This document shows positions 35,469 to 46,405 of a DNA stretch of 64,000 nucleotides, in pieces. The position numbers and the translations under genes were made by a program. The first letter of the stretch is position 1; each line of letters starts with the position of its first letter. The notes below the pieces were generated by a model. The model saw only the letters and a list, made by a program, of their open reading frames with translations. It had not been told where the DNA came from and did not search any database. The stretch comes from Sthenelais limicola (lineage: Eukaryota; Annelida; Polychaeta; Phyllodocida; Sigalionidae): NCBI GenBank assembly GCA_942159475.1, contig OW804096.1, positions 89,445,784-89,509,783 of the forward strand, written 5' to 3'.

Positions 35469-36329
35469 GTATGTAGAAGATCTTTTAAATCGTATTATAA
35501 GACAATATCATTTCAATCTAAAAAGTAGTAGCTTCCCAATAATTATGAATATTGCACAGATTTCCATCTGTTAACCTGTATACCAGAGTGATTCCCTTCT
35601 GAAACATTATTTTAAAATTGTATTCTACTTACAGGACAACTCATTGAGTATCAGGATTTGTCACAACCCTTCACGTTGACTTGGAGCACATCCAGATAGT
35701 TAAAGCTAATGAGTCACTGACAGGTTCGAAATTTGATTACTGTATGTATTATAAGGCTGTTTATTCAGTACTGATAATATGTAAATCTCTATTCTAAAAT
35801 CGTTCAGAGAACTTTCATACATTCAAAACCAGGCTTGTGTAACATTTAATAGAAATGACTGGTTTAATATTTGATATGAATGTGGTGATGTTTTCATTGC
35901 CAGGGAATTGATATCCTGTATATATATAGATATATATGTGTTTGAATAAACTGTTGGTTTTAAAAATACATGATTTAAGGATTTATCTCTGCGTCAGAAT
36001 GCGTCTGCAACTTTCATTGTGGAACAGTTAATTATGGACCTTGTCTTGCCATATAACTGGGTCTTAATGTAATCTTATATATTTGGGAAGAGTGATATGC
36101 ATCATCAAATCTATACAGTGATTTGGAAGGGACCTGCTGAAATATTTTCACTAACCCCTAGTCAAAAGAGCTAACCTTTCCCAACAAACTTAGTCAATTG
36201 GCCTATGGGGTAGACAAAAAAAGGGTTAGAAACTTCGGACAAATAAGCACAGTCAAAAAGCCTAACTTTTTTGCAAAATCTTCGACCTTTTGACTAACTT
36301 TCTAACCCACATTTTTTTCTGTGTACATT

Positions 36330-38340
36330 TAACGGGCAATCCTCATTAATACGCATTTAAGCTTAAGAGAGTGTGAAGATACGAGAAAGGAAATGGCTGG
36401 TACTTCCATCGCACTAAACATACGGTGATTGCTAACCGATTGCTATGCTGTTTACCACAGTAATCCAGGAAGCCAAAAGTCAGCAGAAAGATAAAATACG
36501 GAAATAAGCAGACAAGTCGGGCGATGCCCGTGTAGATTATAGGAGTTGGAGAGAAAACTAATAGGTAGATAAAGGAGTACGCGCAGATGTTGATAGCACT
36601 ATCAAGGAAACAACGACCTATTAAGAGAAGAGACAGACACTAAGAACAGAGAAAATGGTGCATGAGTGGGTTACTGTAAGTAATTTATCAAATAGTGTGG
36701 GCGCGTATGGTGTTTGGTCTCAATAGAAGCCCCTCTCAATCAAAGAAATAATATGAAGCAACTTTAAGTGAATTATATCGAACAATGACAGAAAACATAC
36801 GTCATACATATAGGTAGCCATGGAAGATGAAGACTCTCTGAAGAAAGAAGTTATTATATTTTGAAACGTGGAGATGTTTTCCGTATACACGCCAATTCAG
36901 GCATTATGTATTACCAAGGAATGTTTTATTAAACTGTGTAAATGCTACTCTAAATATTTCCTGTCGACCTCTCTTTCAGGGCCTTTCTCCATGAAAAGAC
37001 CTGTCTGGAAAGCATTTGCTCGAACAGGTGTAAAAATTGTCTATGCATATCAGGTATTCACTAAGAGGACCATCGATCAATGGTCCATAATCCCACCCCT
37101 CATTCATCCCCGACCATTGAGCTAGCTCATCATATTTTGCTATGCCGGTAGACGTATCCCGTAAGATCTGGGTAATCCTCATCCAACCTCGCCTTCAGGG
37201 AGCTATTTTTTTAAATTTTATTATTTTATTTTTTTTTGGGGGGGGGGGGTCATTTTAAAATGGACAGCATCCAAAATCTATTCTCGGACGACCCCCGCGT
37301 GGCACCCTTTATTCTGATATATCGCGCCACAGTAATGTTAATACGTGTTTAAACTTCAAATGAAACGTTCATCTTAAATTTTACTACCCCACGTACATTT
37401 TGTCCTGAATAAGAAATCAGTTGCGTAAAAAGTAAATTAATTCTTGCTACTCGAGTATTTCGTAGAAACCTCCGTCCCATGCGAGAGTTGATACGAAAAA
37501 GCACGGTACTAAACCTCCTACTATATTTACATTCCAATAAAAATCGCTTCCCGTCAAGCTCTCTATATGACAAGAAATGAAAATGATAGGCATGCCTTGC
37601 CTTTTGATTTCTGTCTACTTCCATCTGAGGGCTAGACATGAAAAATGATTAATAAAATGATAGAAGACGTCGGCCTCAGATGATAGATCATTTTCTTATG
37701 GCACCAGTAATAAGCTTCCATGACTTCAAAGATCTCCAGAGTACCATTCGAACCTCTGCGATGTATTCATTGTCTTTATCTGTCGCCAATTGGGAAACCT
37801 GCCAAATCCAGTATTTTATATTTGGGGATTACCTTCAGATGCTTGGTAAATTATCCCTGAAGATACTAGAATAGAAATATAACTAGTCGACTAGGCACTC
37901 TGATTAATCAAGTCTTGCTTTTGGTAATTGCAAACCACAATGCACCCAGCCCCTTTCCCTACCTATTACCCAGAAATTAAAGGACATTGACCCCATTTAT
38001 TTACTCTCTGGGAAGTAGACTCCGCGATTCTAGATGAATATTCATTGGGTGGAGTTTATTAAAATTCATTGCCCTCGGTTTTGTTGTTTGCCTCTCCCTT
38101 TTGAGAATACAGAGGGTTGGAGACCGTAGTGAAATAATCAGTCAGTGGAAATTATACATGCCGAGCCAACGAAAATATAATTATATTTACTCTTGTATCC
38201 CACTGTGCAGTGGTTCCCCATAAGGATTGTTTGTACTGTAATGTCTATCTCATGTTCCTTCGCCTTAATTCCCACGAGTAAGAGAAGCAACGAGCACGCT
38301 CTGTTGCACAAGGACCAGTCCTAATTCTGCACGTTCTCAA
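36330..38340. other. Gene-free stretch between two TIR elements
   Basis: No recognised gene. A T run followed by a G run lies at 37206-37250. A single GATACGAAAAAGC word near 37491 resembles the 22.6-kb repeat core. Otherwise AT-rich. Confidence 0.4.
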
Positions 38341-38346
38341 GCTGCA

Positions 38347-40250
38347 TATATGGCCAATTCCACCAATTTGACAACATTTGGCCCCCAACCGTGGAAAGGG
38401 ATAAAATGGGCTTAAATCAAATTAATTACCAATAATTTGATTATTTTTTTTGATTGGATGGTTCTACCAACCTGTGGAACCACATTTTTGGCATTTTTAG
38501 CCCAATTTTTTATTTTTTTTTATTTCAAAATCCCATTTTGGGGGCAAAAATCGTTTTTTTGAACTGCCATTAGTCCGTGGAATTGCTAAATTTCTAAATA
38601 ATCTTCAAAATTGAACATTTTTATTTATATGTTGTGATAGGAGGTTACGTGAATATGATCTTTGTAAAAAAAATTTGCAAAAAAATTATTTTTTGGCCAA
38701 AAGCCATCAAAATAATGAAAAAAAAAATGTGGGTACCCCTGATGAAGATTAACGACATCCCTGTCAAATAAAGTGGAATTTAAAAAAAAAAAAAAATGAA
38801 AATTACCCAATAATCACAAATAATGATAAAACTCATAGGATTTGATAGGTAATGATCATTAAAAGTATTGGTTAGAGTTTTTCTTGGACCTGAGCAGACA
38901 AAATGCATGGTGCCAGCCTCATGTGGGAACCCAGGGTGATGAAGATTAACGACATCCCTAGATTAACGATTTTATGGTTTTTTGGGAAAGCAATTTAATA
39001 ATGAACTTTAAATTTGATATTTATTATTAATTATGAGTAATATCAGTCTATAAATATCAATACTTAGAATTTCCGACTAGGTTTTACATGCTTATTACAG
39101 GAAAATGGGGTTTGAAGATTAACGACATATGTGAAGATTAACGACATACAAATGTGATGTGTCACGGGAAAATGAGTAACAATTACTATCGTTTAACGTT
39201 CGTAGATGGGGAAACAATTACAGTAGAAAATTGTGTTATACACGAAACGAACCGCAAGGATGTCAGCATTACTGTGAATTTTGAATTCTTACAATCGGAT
39301 AAGAATTGATGAGACTATGGCTCTCATAAATGCATCTTTATCCTTAAAAATGTTAAAATATGCAGTGGTCACGATATGCAGTGCATAAGACATTTTTGCC
39401 AAAATAACATTATTTTGGGAGATAATTTCTGAAATATTGACATTAGATACATGAAAGTATATATGGCATGAATCGTCATCCTCTGGCCGATGCATCTGTA
39501 TATATAGATTGTCTCTATTCTTAAAATTGACAAACATATAACAAGCTAAGGGTACAGAGCAGACAGTAAAAAGCTCTAAAATCGCAATTTTTTCATGATT
39601 TTATGTCGTTAATCTTCATTTGCTCCCCATAGCAATGTCTGTACATGAGAGTATCCTGAAATTAATATATTGCATTTATAACATTCAAAATTAATATATT
39701 ATGAAGTTTAAGACACAAGTCCTTACTGGAAAAAAACATTAGTGTCTGGTAAGATGTTATCACTTTTTAAATCGAATTGTTTTCTACTCTATCATATTTA
39801 TATTTTTATTACTTTGTTGGGCTCTGCACATAAGTGAGGCAGAAAATATATCCTTATTTCCAGGCTCTATTTGTGATAGATTTTTATACTTTAACTGTCA
39901 TTATTCATTTTATATTAATTTCGCAGTCTATTCCTACACAAATTATATGATATGGTGCTTGATAAAATGAAAATATTAACTTTAGTTGCATTTTATGTTC
40001 TTATTCACATGATATGTCGTTAATCTTCATGCTGTTTTTGGCCTTTTTCCCTATTTGGGAGCTATTTTTCGACCCCCCTGTAAAAAAATAACTAATAATC
40101 AGAATGGTTCCATACTTGGCAGTTCAATACACATATATATAAGGTTCATAAAAAATTACAACTCATCTTATTAATGCAAGATTTTATTTTGGGGTTCTGA
40201 GGGGGGGCTAGGGGCTCAAATGTTGTCAAATTGGTGGAAATGGCCATATA
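38347..40250. mobile_element. TIR element of 1.9 kb with subterminal GAAGATTAACGACAT repeats
   Basis: TGGCCAATTCCACCAATTTG starts the left arm at 38351 and continues through ACAACATTTG; the inverted copy lies at about 40214-40246. The match is about 35 bp with few mismatches. TATA lies outside each arm (38347-38350 and 40247-40250) and could be the target duplication. A 15-mer GAAGATTAACGACAT occurs four times forward (38744, 38941, 39114, 39133) and twice inverted (39603, 40014). No transposase is encoded. A non-autonomous DNA transposon is the best reading. Confidence 0.65.
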
Positions 40251-40860
40251 CTCTTGCTCGTACCTATACATGCAATACGGCAATGATAAACAGGTAACCT
40301 GTAGACCCAAGAGGAATCCCTTTTTATGACATCACTATACCCTTGGTCTTTTCCAACCTTTAGTCCGAATTAGTCAATGCTTGTACCATATAAACACAAC
40401 AATCAAAACTTTCGGAGACACACACTCACTCATGTACAGGAGGGAGGGAATTAAGGAAGGAACTGAGGAAGGAACTGAGCAATGATTAATTAGACAATAC
40501 CAAATTAGCAATATGCAGTATACATGTACAATATATTTATTTTTAGTATTTTTATACAGCACATCTTCTGTAATAACGAAGTTCTAATAATCAATTAAGG
40601 ACATTAACATTGAGATATGGGCTCACAGATGTGTCTATCACCTCAAATATCATGCATGATGCATACTCTACCGTGTACTGGGCCCCCCAGTAGTAACATA
40701 ACAGTAGGAAGGGTTTGATTGGTAAAGTGTGTCTGTATGTATGCAAGCTAAGTTAATGTGGATGCTTTCACCCATGACCAATGCTCTCCAATTAAGTATT
40801 GTTATTAGAAAGTAGAAAATTAAACCAGGGTTGTGATGTCATGAAACGGAATTCCTCTGA
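40251..40860. other. Short gene-free stretch
   Basis: AT-rich, no gene. Contains a short GGAAGGAACTGA tandem near 40455-40480. Confidence 0.35.
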
Positions 40861-40904
40861 ATACCCCACCTGCGCTGGCATGTGCGCATGTCCGGATGTG
40901 GGCG

Positions 40905-40936
40905 CGGTGCAGGGTATCATGGGATAGAGTGTAGTA
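40905..40936 (-). promoter_or_regulatory. Candidate ZNF143/THAP11-like promoter element
   Basis: On the minus strand ACTACACTC-TATCCCATGATACCCTGC resembles the bipartite ZNF143/THAP11 site (ACTACA plus a TTCCCA-ATGC-TGCG core), in a CpG-rich patch (40860-40980). Downstream on that strand ATGCCAGCGCAG|GTGGGG could be a tiny first exon. The match is by eye and has a 3-base insertion between the halves. Confidence 0.25.
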
Positions 40937-40999
40937 TAGCTGGACGGCCGGGTAAGCGGGTACCATGTACCCGGGTGCGAATTTCAAAATGACGATAGT

Positions 41000-42050
41000 A
41001 ATTCTAAGATCCTGACGTCAGCCACTGGTGTAAAGAATGGCAGATATCTACTTTTCGAATTATGAACCATTTCTCCCACCTCTATGTATATCCTGAATAT
41101 ATCCAAGCATGTAATATTAACGCGATTATTTAGGTAAATTAATTATAGTTTCATAATGAGAAAGGATTGTTGTGTCCTTAGAATTATATTAATTAAATGG
41201 GTTTTCAGATGCAGATCATAATGAATTGAGGTTGCGATATGCCTATGTTAAGAGTTACCAAGTGCTGTGTTAAATTAAATATGTTATGTAATTATTAAAT
41301 TATGTACTGATGATATGAATCTGATCTTAAGCTTTCTCTGACTGGCTTTTATTAAATTTAATAATGTCCGTCGTGCACAGGGGAGGTATAAATGTATATG
41401 GAAGGATAAAGAACAATGGCAATATATGTGAGCGAGGTGAGAACAATGATAATATCTAACTTATTAACCTGTAATCATACACATTAATATGGGGAGATAT
41501 GCATATAGGATAGGATATGATGACGACCAATACCAATATATATCTAAATATGATAGTCTAGGATGATAACAATGATAATGATAGATATTCTGAATAAACA
41601 ATAATACAAGATATTTCACAGAAATAAAGATATTTCAATGTAGGCTATGTTAATTAACCCAACTCTCACTCATTACATAATAATGCAATATAAATCAATA
41701 TATCCCCAATGAATATTCAATATTGATTATATAAGCAGAAAAGTAGACCTGTGTCATATATAGCTGAATATACTGGATATAATTATTAAAGTAACCCAAA
41801 ATACCTGACCCAATGTGCAAGGAAACCAAACTATAATTACCAATAGAAGGCAAGAGATGTACTTTCTGGACGGCTTATCAAAAAAGTAAATTTAAAAAGT
41901 AAATTGATGTTTTTTACACGACAGCCTCCTGTCCCAATTGAATAGATATTCAGTTTGCTTTCAGATAGCCGGAATATTGTGTGAAAATGTGATATATTCT
42001 TATTTCTATGCAATGCTATTCCTATGCAAAAATAACCTTTCCTCACGTTT
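41000..42050. other. AT-rich gene-free stretch
   Basis: Very AT-rich with ATAT and GATAAT words; no gene or structured repeat recognised. Confidence 0.4.
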
Positions 42051-42073
42051 TGGACTTGGTCCTGGGTATGACC

Positions 42074-42175
42074 ACAGTGTTCCCGAAAACATTTTAGTGA
42101 CGCCGGCCAATGTGGCTGACGTGGACAAGCCCCACGTCGGCCATTTGTCACTGACGCAGGCCATTTTAGGAAAAT
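42074..42175. repeat. Imperfect CpG-rich hairpin
   Basis: GCCGGCCAATGTGGCTGACG and the following CCCACGTCGGCCATTTG are imperfectly complementary, with TTTTAG and GTGAC words on both flanks. The arms are about 35 bp around a short ACAAG loop. It may be a small foldback repeat. Confidence 0.4.
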
Positions 42176-42969
42176 ATATCAGGAACATATGTGATTCGAA
42201 TATATGCTATTAGCTATTATTCTTTTGTTGGAAAAAGATATAATAAAGCCTTATTCAGTCTGAGGCGTCATCACGCTTGAAAACGTTTATGATGAACAAT
42301 TGCGTCTTTTGTATCACCATTAAATATAATTATAATCTATAATTATAATCTATAAATCTATTCCTGGGCAAACGTCACCTACCTACCCCCTAACTAATGA
42401 AAACAGACGTATAATCTATGCATATATATAGACAGGCATGTGTATGTCCCAAAGGCCAATCGATTAATAACCACTAAATTGAAGTAAAACTCATCAGAAA
42501 TGAATAAATGGCCATGTTTAAACACCTCTATGTACAGTAGAAGTAACCTAGAACTATATTGAGGTAGACAGATTAAATAAATATGAAAGAGAGAAAGGAA
42601 TATTAGCCTAAACATAGGGTTATTATATACACTTGCAACTTGCAAGTTATTACTTTCTTTCATTTTGCGAAGACATAGGCCCGGTCGCCCTAGGTAGGTT
42701 ATAGAGCTTAATATCAATGGGCCTGAATCAGATTTGATCATGTTTTGGACTCAAGATCCCTTAATATTTGAGCGCGAATGTTATTTTTTTAGGATTATAT
42801 AGAGGAGAATATATTTTTTAAGAAAATAATACCCCCAAAGCAATTTGTTATTATTATAACATCCAGGAAAACAACAGGTGTACCCATCCGTCTCGCTGCA
42901 ATGTTTTCCAAAGGCTTAATCAATGGTCAGCGCTTGCTGCACCGTGTGCAATGGTGCGTGCAATACTCC

Positions 42970-43019
42970 ACCTCCCACAATCCTTTGCGCAAACGGAATC
43001 CAAGATGGCCGCCGCGCAG
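42970..43019 (+). promoter_or_regulatory. Candidate housekeeping promoter with short first exon
   Basis: CCTCCCACAATCCTTTGCGC (42971-42990) closely resembles the TTCCCA-ATGC-TTGCG core of ZNF143/THAP11 sites. It is followed by CCAAGATGGCCGCC, a good YY1-like motif overlapping an ATG (43005) in a favourable Kozak context. The reading frame ATGGCCGCCGCGCAG ends exactly at a GT (43020-43021), so MAAAQ could be a 15-base coding part of a first exon. YY1 motifs at the start codon are typical of TATA-less animal promoters. No downstream exon was identified, so the host gene, if any, is unknown. Confidence 0.4.
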
Positions 43020-43335
43020 GTGGTTACCCATTGGTACGGTATTGTGTATAAAGGTACAATTAAGAGTATTTTTTTCAGTATTTAGTATTTTTATACAGCA
43101 CATGAGACAAAACAACGTCAATTTCAATGTTTTAACGGACGGCATCAATCCGCCTATGTTTATATACATAGTGTAGCTTGAAAATTGAACATTTCGAATG
43201 ATGCCCGATAAATTGGGTCTCTCGCTATATACTGACGCCTGCCGAGGGGAAATGTGTTTTTCGATGTATCTTTCCCGTGAAACTCTGCTATTGACACTCT
43301 CTATCGACATCAGGGATATAGGTAGAACTGACTGC

Positions 43336-43464
43336 AGTGCTGTCTGTCTGATTGTTCTTCACCGAGTTGGAGGCGGGAGGAATCCCAAGGTGCGGAGCGT
43401 AGCGTAGCACCGAGGGATTCCCCTCACCGGAAACGAGGTGAAGAACAATCAGACAGACAGCACT
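43336..43464. mobile_element. 129-bp nested palindrome (foldback element)
   Basis: Perfect 28-bp inverted repeats (AGTGCTGTCTGTCTGATTG... at 43336-43363 and its complement at 43437-43464) enclose a second inverted pair, GGAATCCC-AGGTGC against GCACC-AGGGATTCC, around a GGAGCGTAGCG loop. A looser match extends outwards into both flanks (GAACT/AGTTC). The whole could fold into one long hairpin. No coding capacity and no clear target duplication. A miniature foldback transposon or recent hairpin insertion is likely. Confidence 0.7.
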
Positions 43465-43529
43465 AAGGTTAGTTCGAGATTTATTTGACCTCTCCCAAAT
43501 GATTTTAAATGTGCTGGAATGGTTTTAAT

Positions 43530-43760
43530 TACGGTAACTTGATGCGAGAGAAACACGGCAACGGAGTGGCGTCGTTCCAGTGGCGCTTGAGTTTATGACG
43601 GCCGTCGTTGACGCCGGGCGTGACGTTGACGACGCCATGACAACCCTGCCCTACTTTCCCACTAACCAATGAAAATGCAGAAGGATAAACTGGGTCATCT
43701 GTTTCTTCCCTAGGGAGGAATGAAACAGGTTTCTTTCCGCTCACTCGCATATAACAAGCC
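43530..43760 (-). promoter_or_regulatory. GC-rich patch, candidate minus-strand promoter and start
   Basis: On the minus strand an ATTGGT (inverted CCAAT) lies just upstream of GTTGTCATGGCGTCGTC, an ATG in strong Kozak context followed by a CpG-rich open stretch containing ACGTCACG (CRE-like). No splice donor or further exon could be paired with it. It may instead be part of a repeat. Confidence 0.2.
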
Positions 43761-43764
43761 TATA

Positions 43765-45130
43765 CAAAGTCTATGGACCCTCTGTTCCAGAGGTGAAATA
43801 AAATACTCTACAACTTGGATGGAAGGAATTGTTTCATAGGGCCATATTTAAAAAACGAACAAAAAATGTGGTTACCGCATTCCGTACCATTTCTAGGGGG
43901 CTCACGAACAGTGCCGAAGAACGACCAATCACCCTCGCTACCCGTGCAGTTGGTCATGGCTCAGCAGAGCATGACCAACGCTTGTCAACAGAAGAATCAA
44001 CAGCTTTGTGGGAGAGGAGGGGGGGGGAGGCTAGAGACCCTGAGCACAATAATCTTACTAAACTAACCAGCCAAGCAGTTACCTTACACCTGGGCGGATT
44101 TACTTCTGGATCATTCAATGTTGCTGCTGCGTCATTGATTGCCACTAATCATTCTAATAATAGTGCTTGAACTGGCAATTTCAACCAACAAAACAAGCAA
44201 ACTATGATATGTCTATTTTGCAACTTTTACCAAACGGATATAAATGGTGATTGGAAGAGGTGGAACAACGCTTCAGCATTGGCAAAAGGGTAAGGAAGCC
44301 AAACCCTTTCAATATGATAAAGCACGTGAATCCGACACCAACATCTCCTATAAATGTTTGAACTTTAACAAGCAAAATATGGCATGAGTCATTGACCTGC
44401 TCCAATTGGGCTAATATTTCCCCATACACTCGATTAGAATGGCTATTTACGTAGGAAGTCTATATTGTGTATAGTAGGACTTAAAGAGATAAACCACTGT
44501 TATATGCACTGCTGCAAGCGGGAGTTCAAGGAACTAATGCATGAAAAATAAGGAGTGATAATAATTTTTTCAAACTTTGTCTTGAGAAAGACCATGGTTG
44601 GGGGATAACAAAAAGCAAAAAAATGGATCTCAGCATATTTTTTTGTTCATTCTAGAGACCATCAAATTTAGTATTTAAGTATGTTGGGAAAATGAATATT
44701 TTCTCAGTTTTTCCAAGATTTCAGACAGACAAATAACATTTTTCAGTTGAAATGACTTCTAAACATAGCCACTATACAGGTTTACCCTCATGCATGAAAG
44801 AACAGGGTATCAACATATTTTGAAAGATATTATTCAGCATTGAAAATCTTCAATATTCCTGTTTTTAACTCATCTGGATGCAGATTCAGTTGAATAACTT
44901 TTTTTAAAAGTCAGTGACCCCCATTTTTTATTGCTTGAGAGGGTAAAGAAATATGTTAGCTATGCCTATAGAGATTTTTAGGAAAAAGTTATTTTCAATT
45001 ATTTTTTTATACTGAAAAAACGAAAAAAATTGTCCTTTTCTCATAGACTTCTATAGTGAACAACCATAAATTTCAGGGCTCCCTGAAATGAAAACTAACC
45101 TGGTGACATATTGTTTTTATTGGCTTTTTG
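43765..45130. other. Gene-free AT-rich stretch
   Basis: Two overlapping plus-strand frames near 43815-44170 are open but not recognised. The rest is T-rich low-complexity DNA. Confidence 0.35.
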
Positions 45131-45132
45131 AA

Positions 45133-45147
45133 TTATATATATATAAC

Positions 45148-45220
<73 letters not shown>

Positions 45221-45230
45221 TATAGAGATT

Positions 45231-45286
<56 letters not shown>
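45133..45286. repeat. Compound TA microsatellite
   Basis: Two long TA runs are separated by GCCTATAGAGATTAGA. The word TATGCCTATAGAGATT also occurs about 255 bases upstream (near 44961), so the interruption is a duplicate of nearby sequence inside the microsatellite. Confidence 0.9.
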
Positions 45287-45288
<2 letters not shown>

Positions 45289-45299
45289 GTTTGTTTTGC

Positions 45300-46225
45300 A
45301 TATGTGAGTAAATAATATTCCTTCAATAAGACCCCATCAGGATGTGCCCGAGATTTCTGAAGCTGATATGAACAAACCCCTCAAAACCGGCTTTTGAACA
45401 CATTGCTTTAGATTCTTTCCCTTCCTTTTTAACGTATAGGACGTGTACATCCCTGAACACTCATCCATACTGATATAAATAATACATAAAGGTGTTTCAG
45501 CACGAACGTTTTGGGCATGCGACACCTTTGAGAAAGAAATATTAGAAGCCTCTCGAATTCTTCCAGTTGCTTTAGGCTCATGGCCAAAGGCAAAGTAATT
45601 AAAAAAGTTTTCACCTCAATGTAGTGACCGTGTGAGGGGCATAACTAATCGTGTATGCACCTCTGACCTCTGAACCTGCCATTCATCGGAAGTATAGGAA
45701 TAGCAATGGTAGCTCCTTAAGTGAATCTAATTGGTGAAAATATGAAGAAAATGTTGCTCTTTGGGTTGCATAGAGGGATGGCCAGATTGGTCTTAACCCA
45801 AATATAAAAGAGGTTGACACACAGGGAAACTCAGAATGTCTGCAGTCACAAACAATGAAGCTTCTGAATTATGATAAGATAAAGAAAGAACTAAGATCGG
45901 TCAGAATTATCGTTGTAATATTAAATCCCATTTTAATTATCCACATGTTGATACAATATTTTCGAAGCAAGAAACATTTTCGGCTAGATTCAATGCAACA
46001 TCTATTTTCAATTTCAGATAATTGTGTCCAATAGTATCCAAGAGTTGAAACAACTCACTGGACGAGGACACAGATTAATATAAATGTTTAATAGGTTCGA
46101 TCATGAGGATATGGAATTCATTTCCGATAATATCAGATATATATCGATGATATTGGTGTCCTGCAAGCCACCATGAAAAAAATAAATTAAGAAGATTAAA
46201 ACTAACTAGAGGCTCCACTATTACA
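45300..46225. other. Gene-free stretch
   Basis: AT-rich DNA with no recognised feature. Confidence 0.35.
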
Positions 46226-46405
46226 TGTATCTGAACCAAGCTGGTTTCCAAGCATCATTAGTTGACATTAGCTTGATAAAACAAGAAGGTTACCAAGCAT
46301 TATTTTATACTTAATTGGTTGACATTAAAGTTGTTTGAACAAGTCGGTTGCGAAGCATTATTTTATACTGGCTGACATTATGTTGAATGAACAAATATTT
46401 GTTTT
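46226..46405. repeat. Degenerate tandem repeat, about 60-bp unit
   Basis: Roughly two and a half diverged copies of a unit containing GGTT-CAAGCATTATTTTATAC and GTTGACATTA. The copies differ by indels, so the array is old. Confidence 0.6.

Larger units (their letters stand above)
33936..36325. mobile_element. TIR element of about 2.4 kb with exon-like segments
   Basis: The outer ends are inverted copies: TACACAGAAAAAAA leads to GGTTAG on the left (33936 on) and the reverse complement lies at the right (to 36325). Subterminal words (GGGGTAGTCAAA, GTCTAACTTTCTAA) are arrayed inside both ends; on the left a 32-bp unit is duplicated in tandem (33988-34019, 34020-34051). Related AGTCAAAA and CTAACTTT words lie at 36160-36310. 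No transposase is seen. No clear target duplication could be fixed. Likely a non-autonomous DNA transposon. Confidence 0.55.

Noticed and set aside
37745..37830. GGTTCGAATGG on the minus strand as a tRNA B box
   Set aside because: No convincing A box lies at the right distance upstream; treated as chance.
45095..45301. Minus-strand open frame of Ile-Tyr repeats
   Set aside because: It is just the TA microsatellite translated; not a protein.
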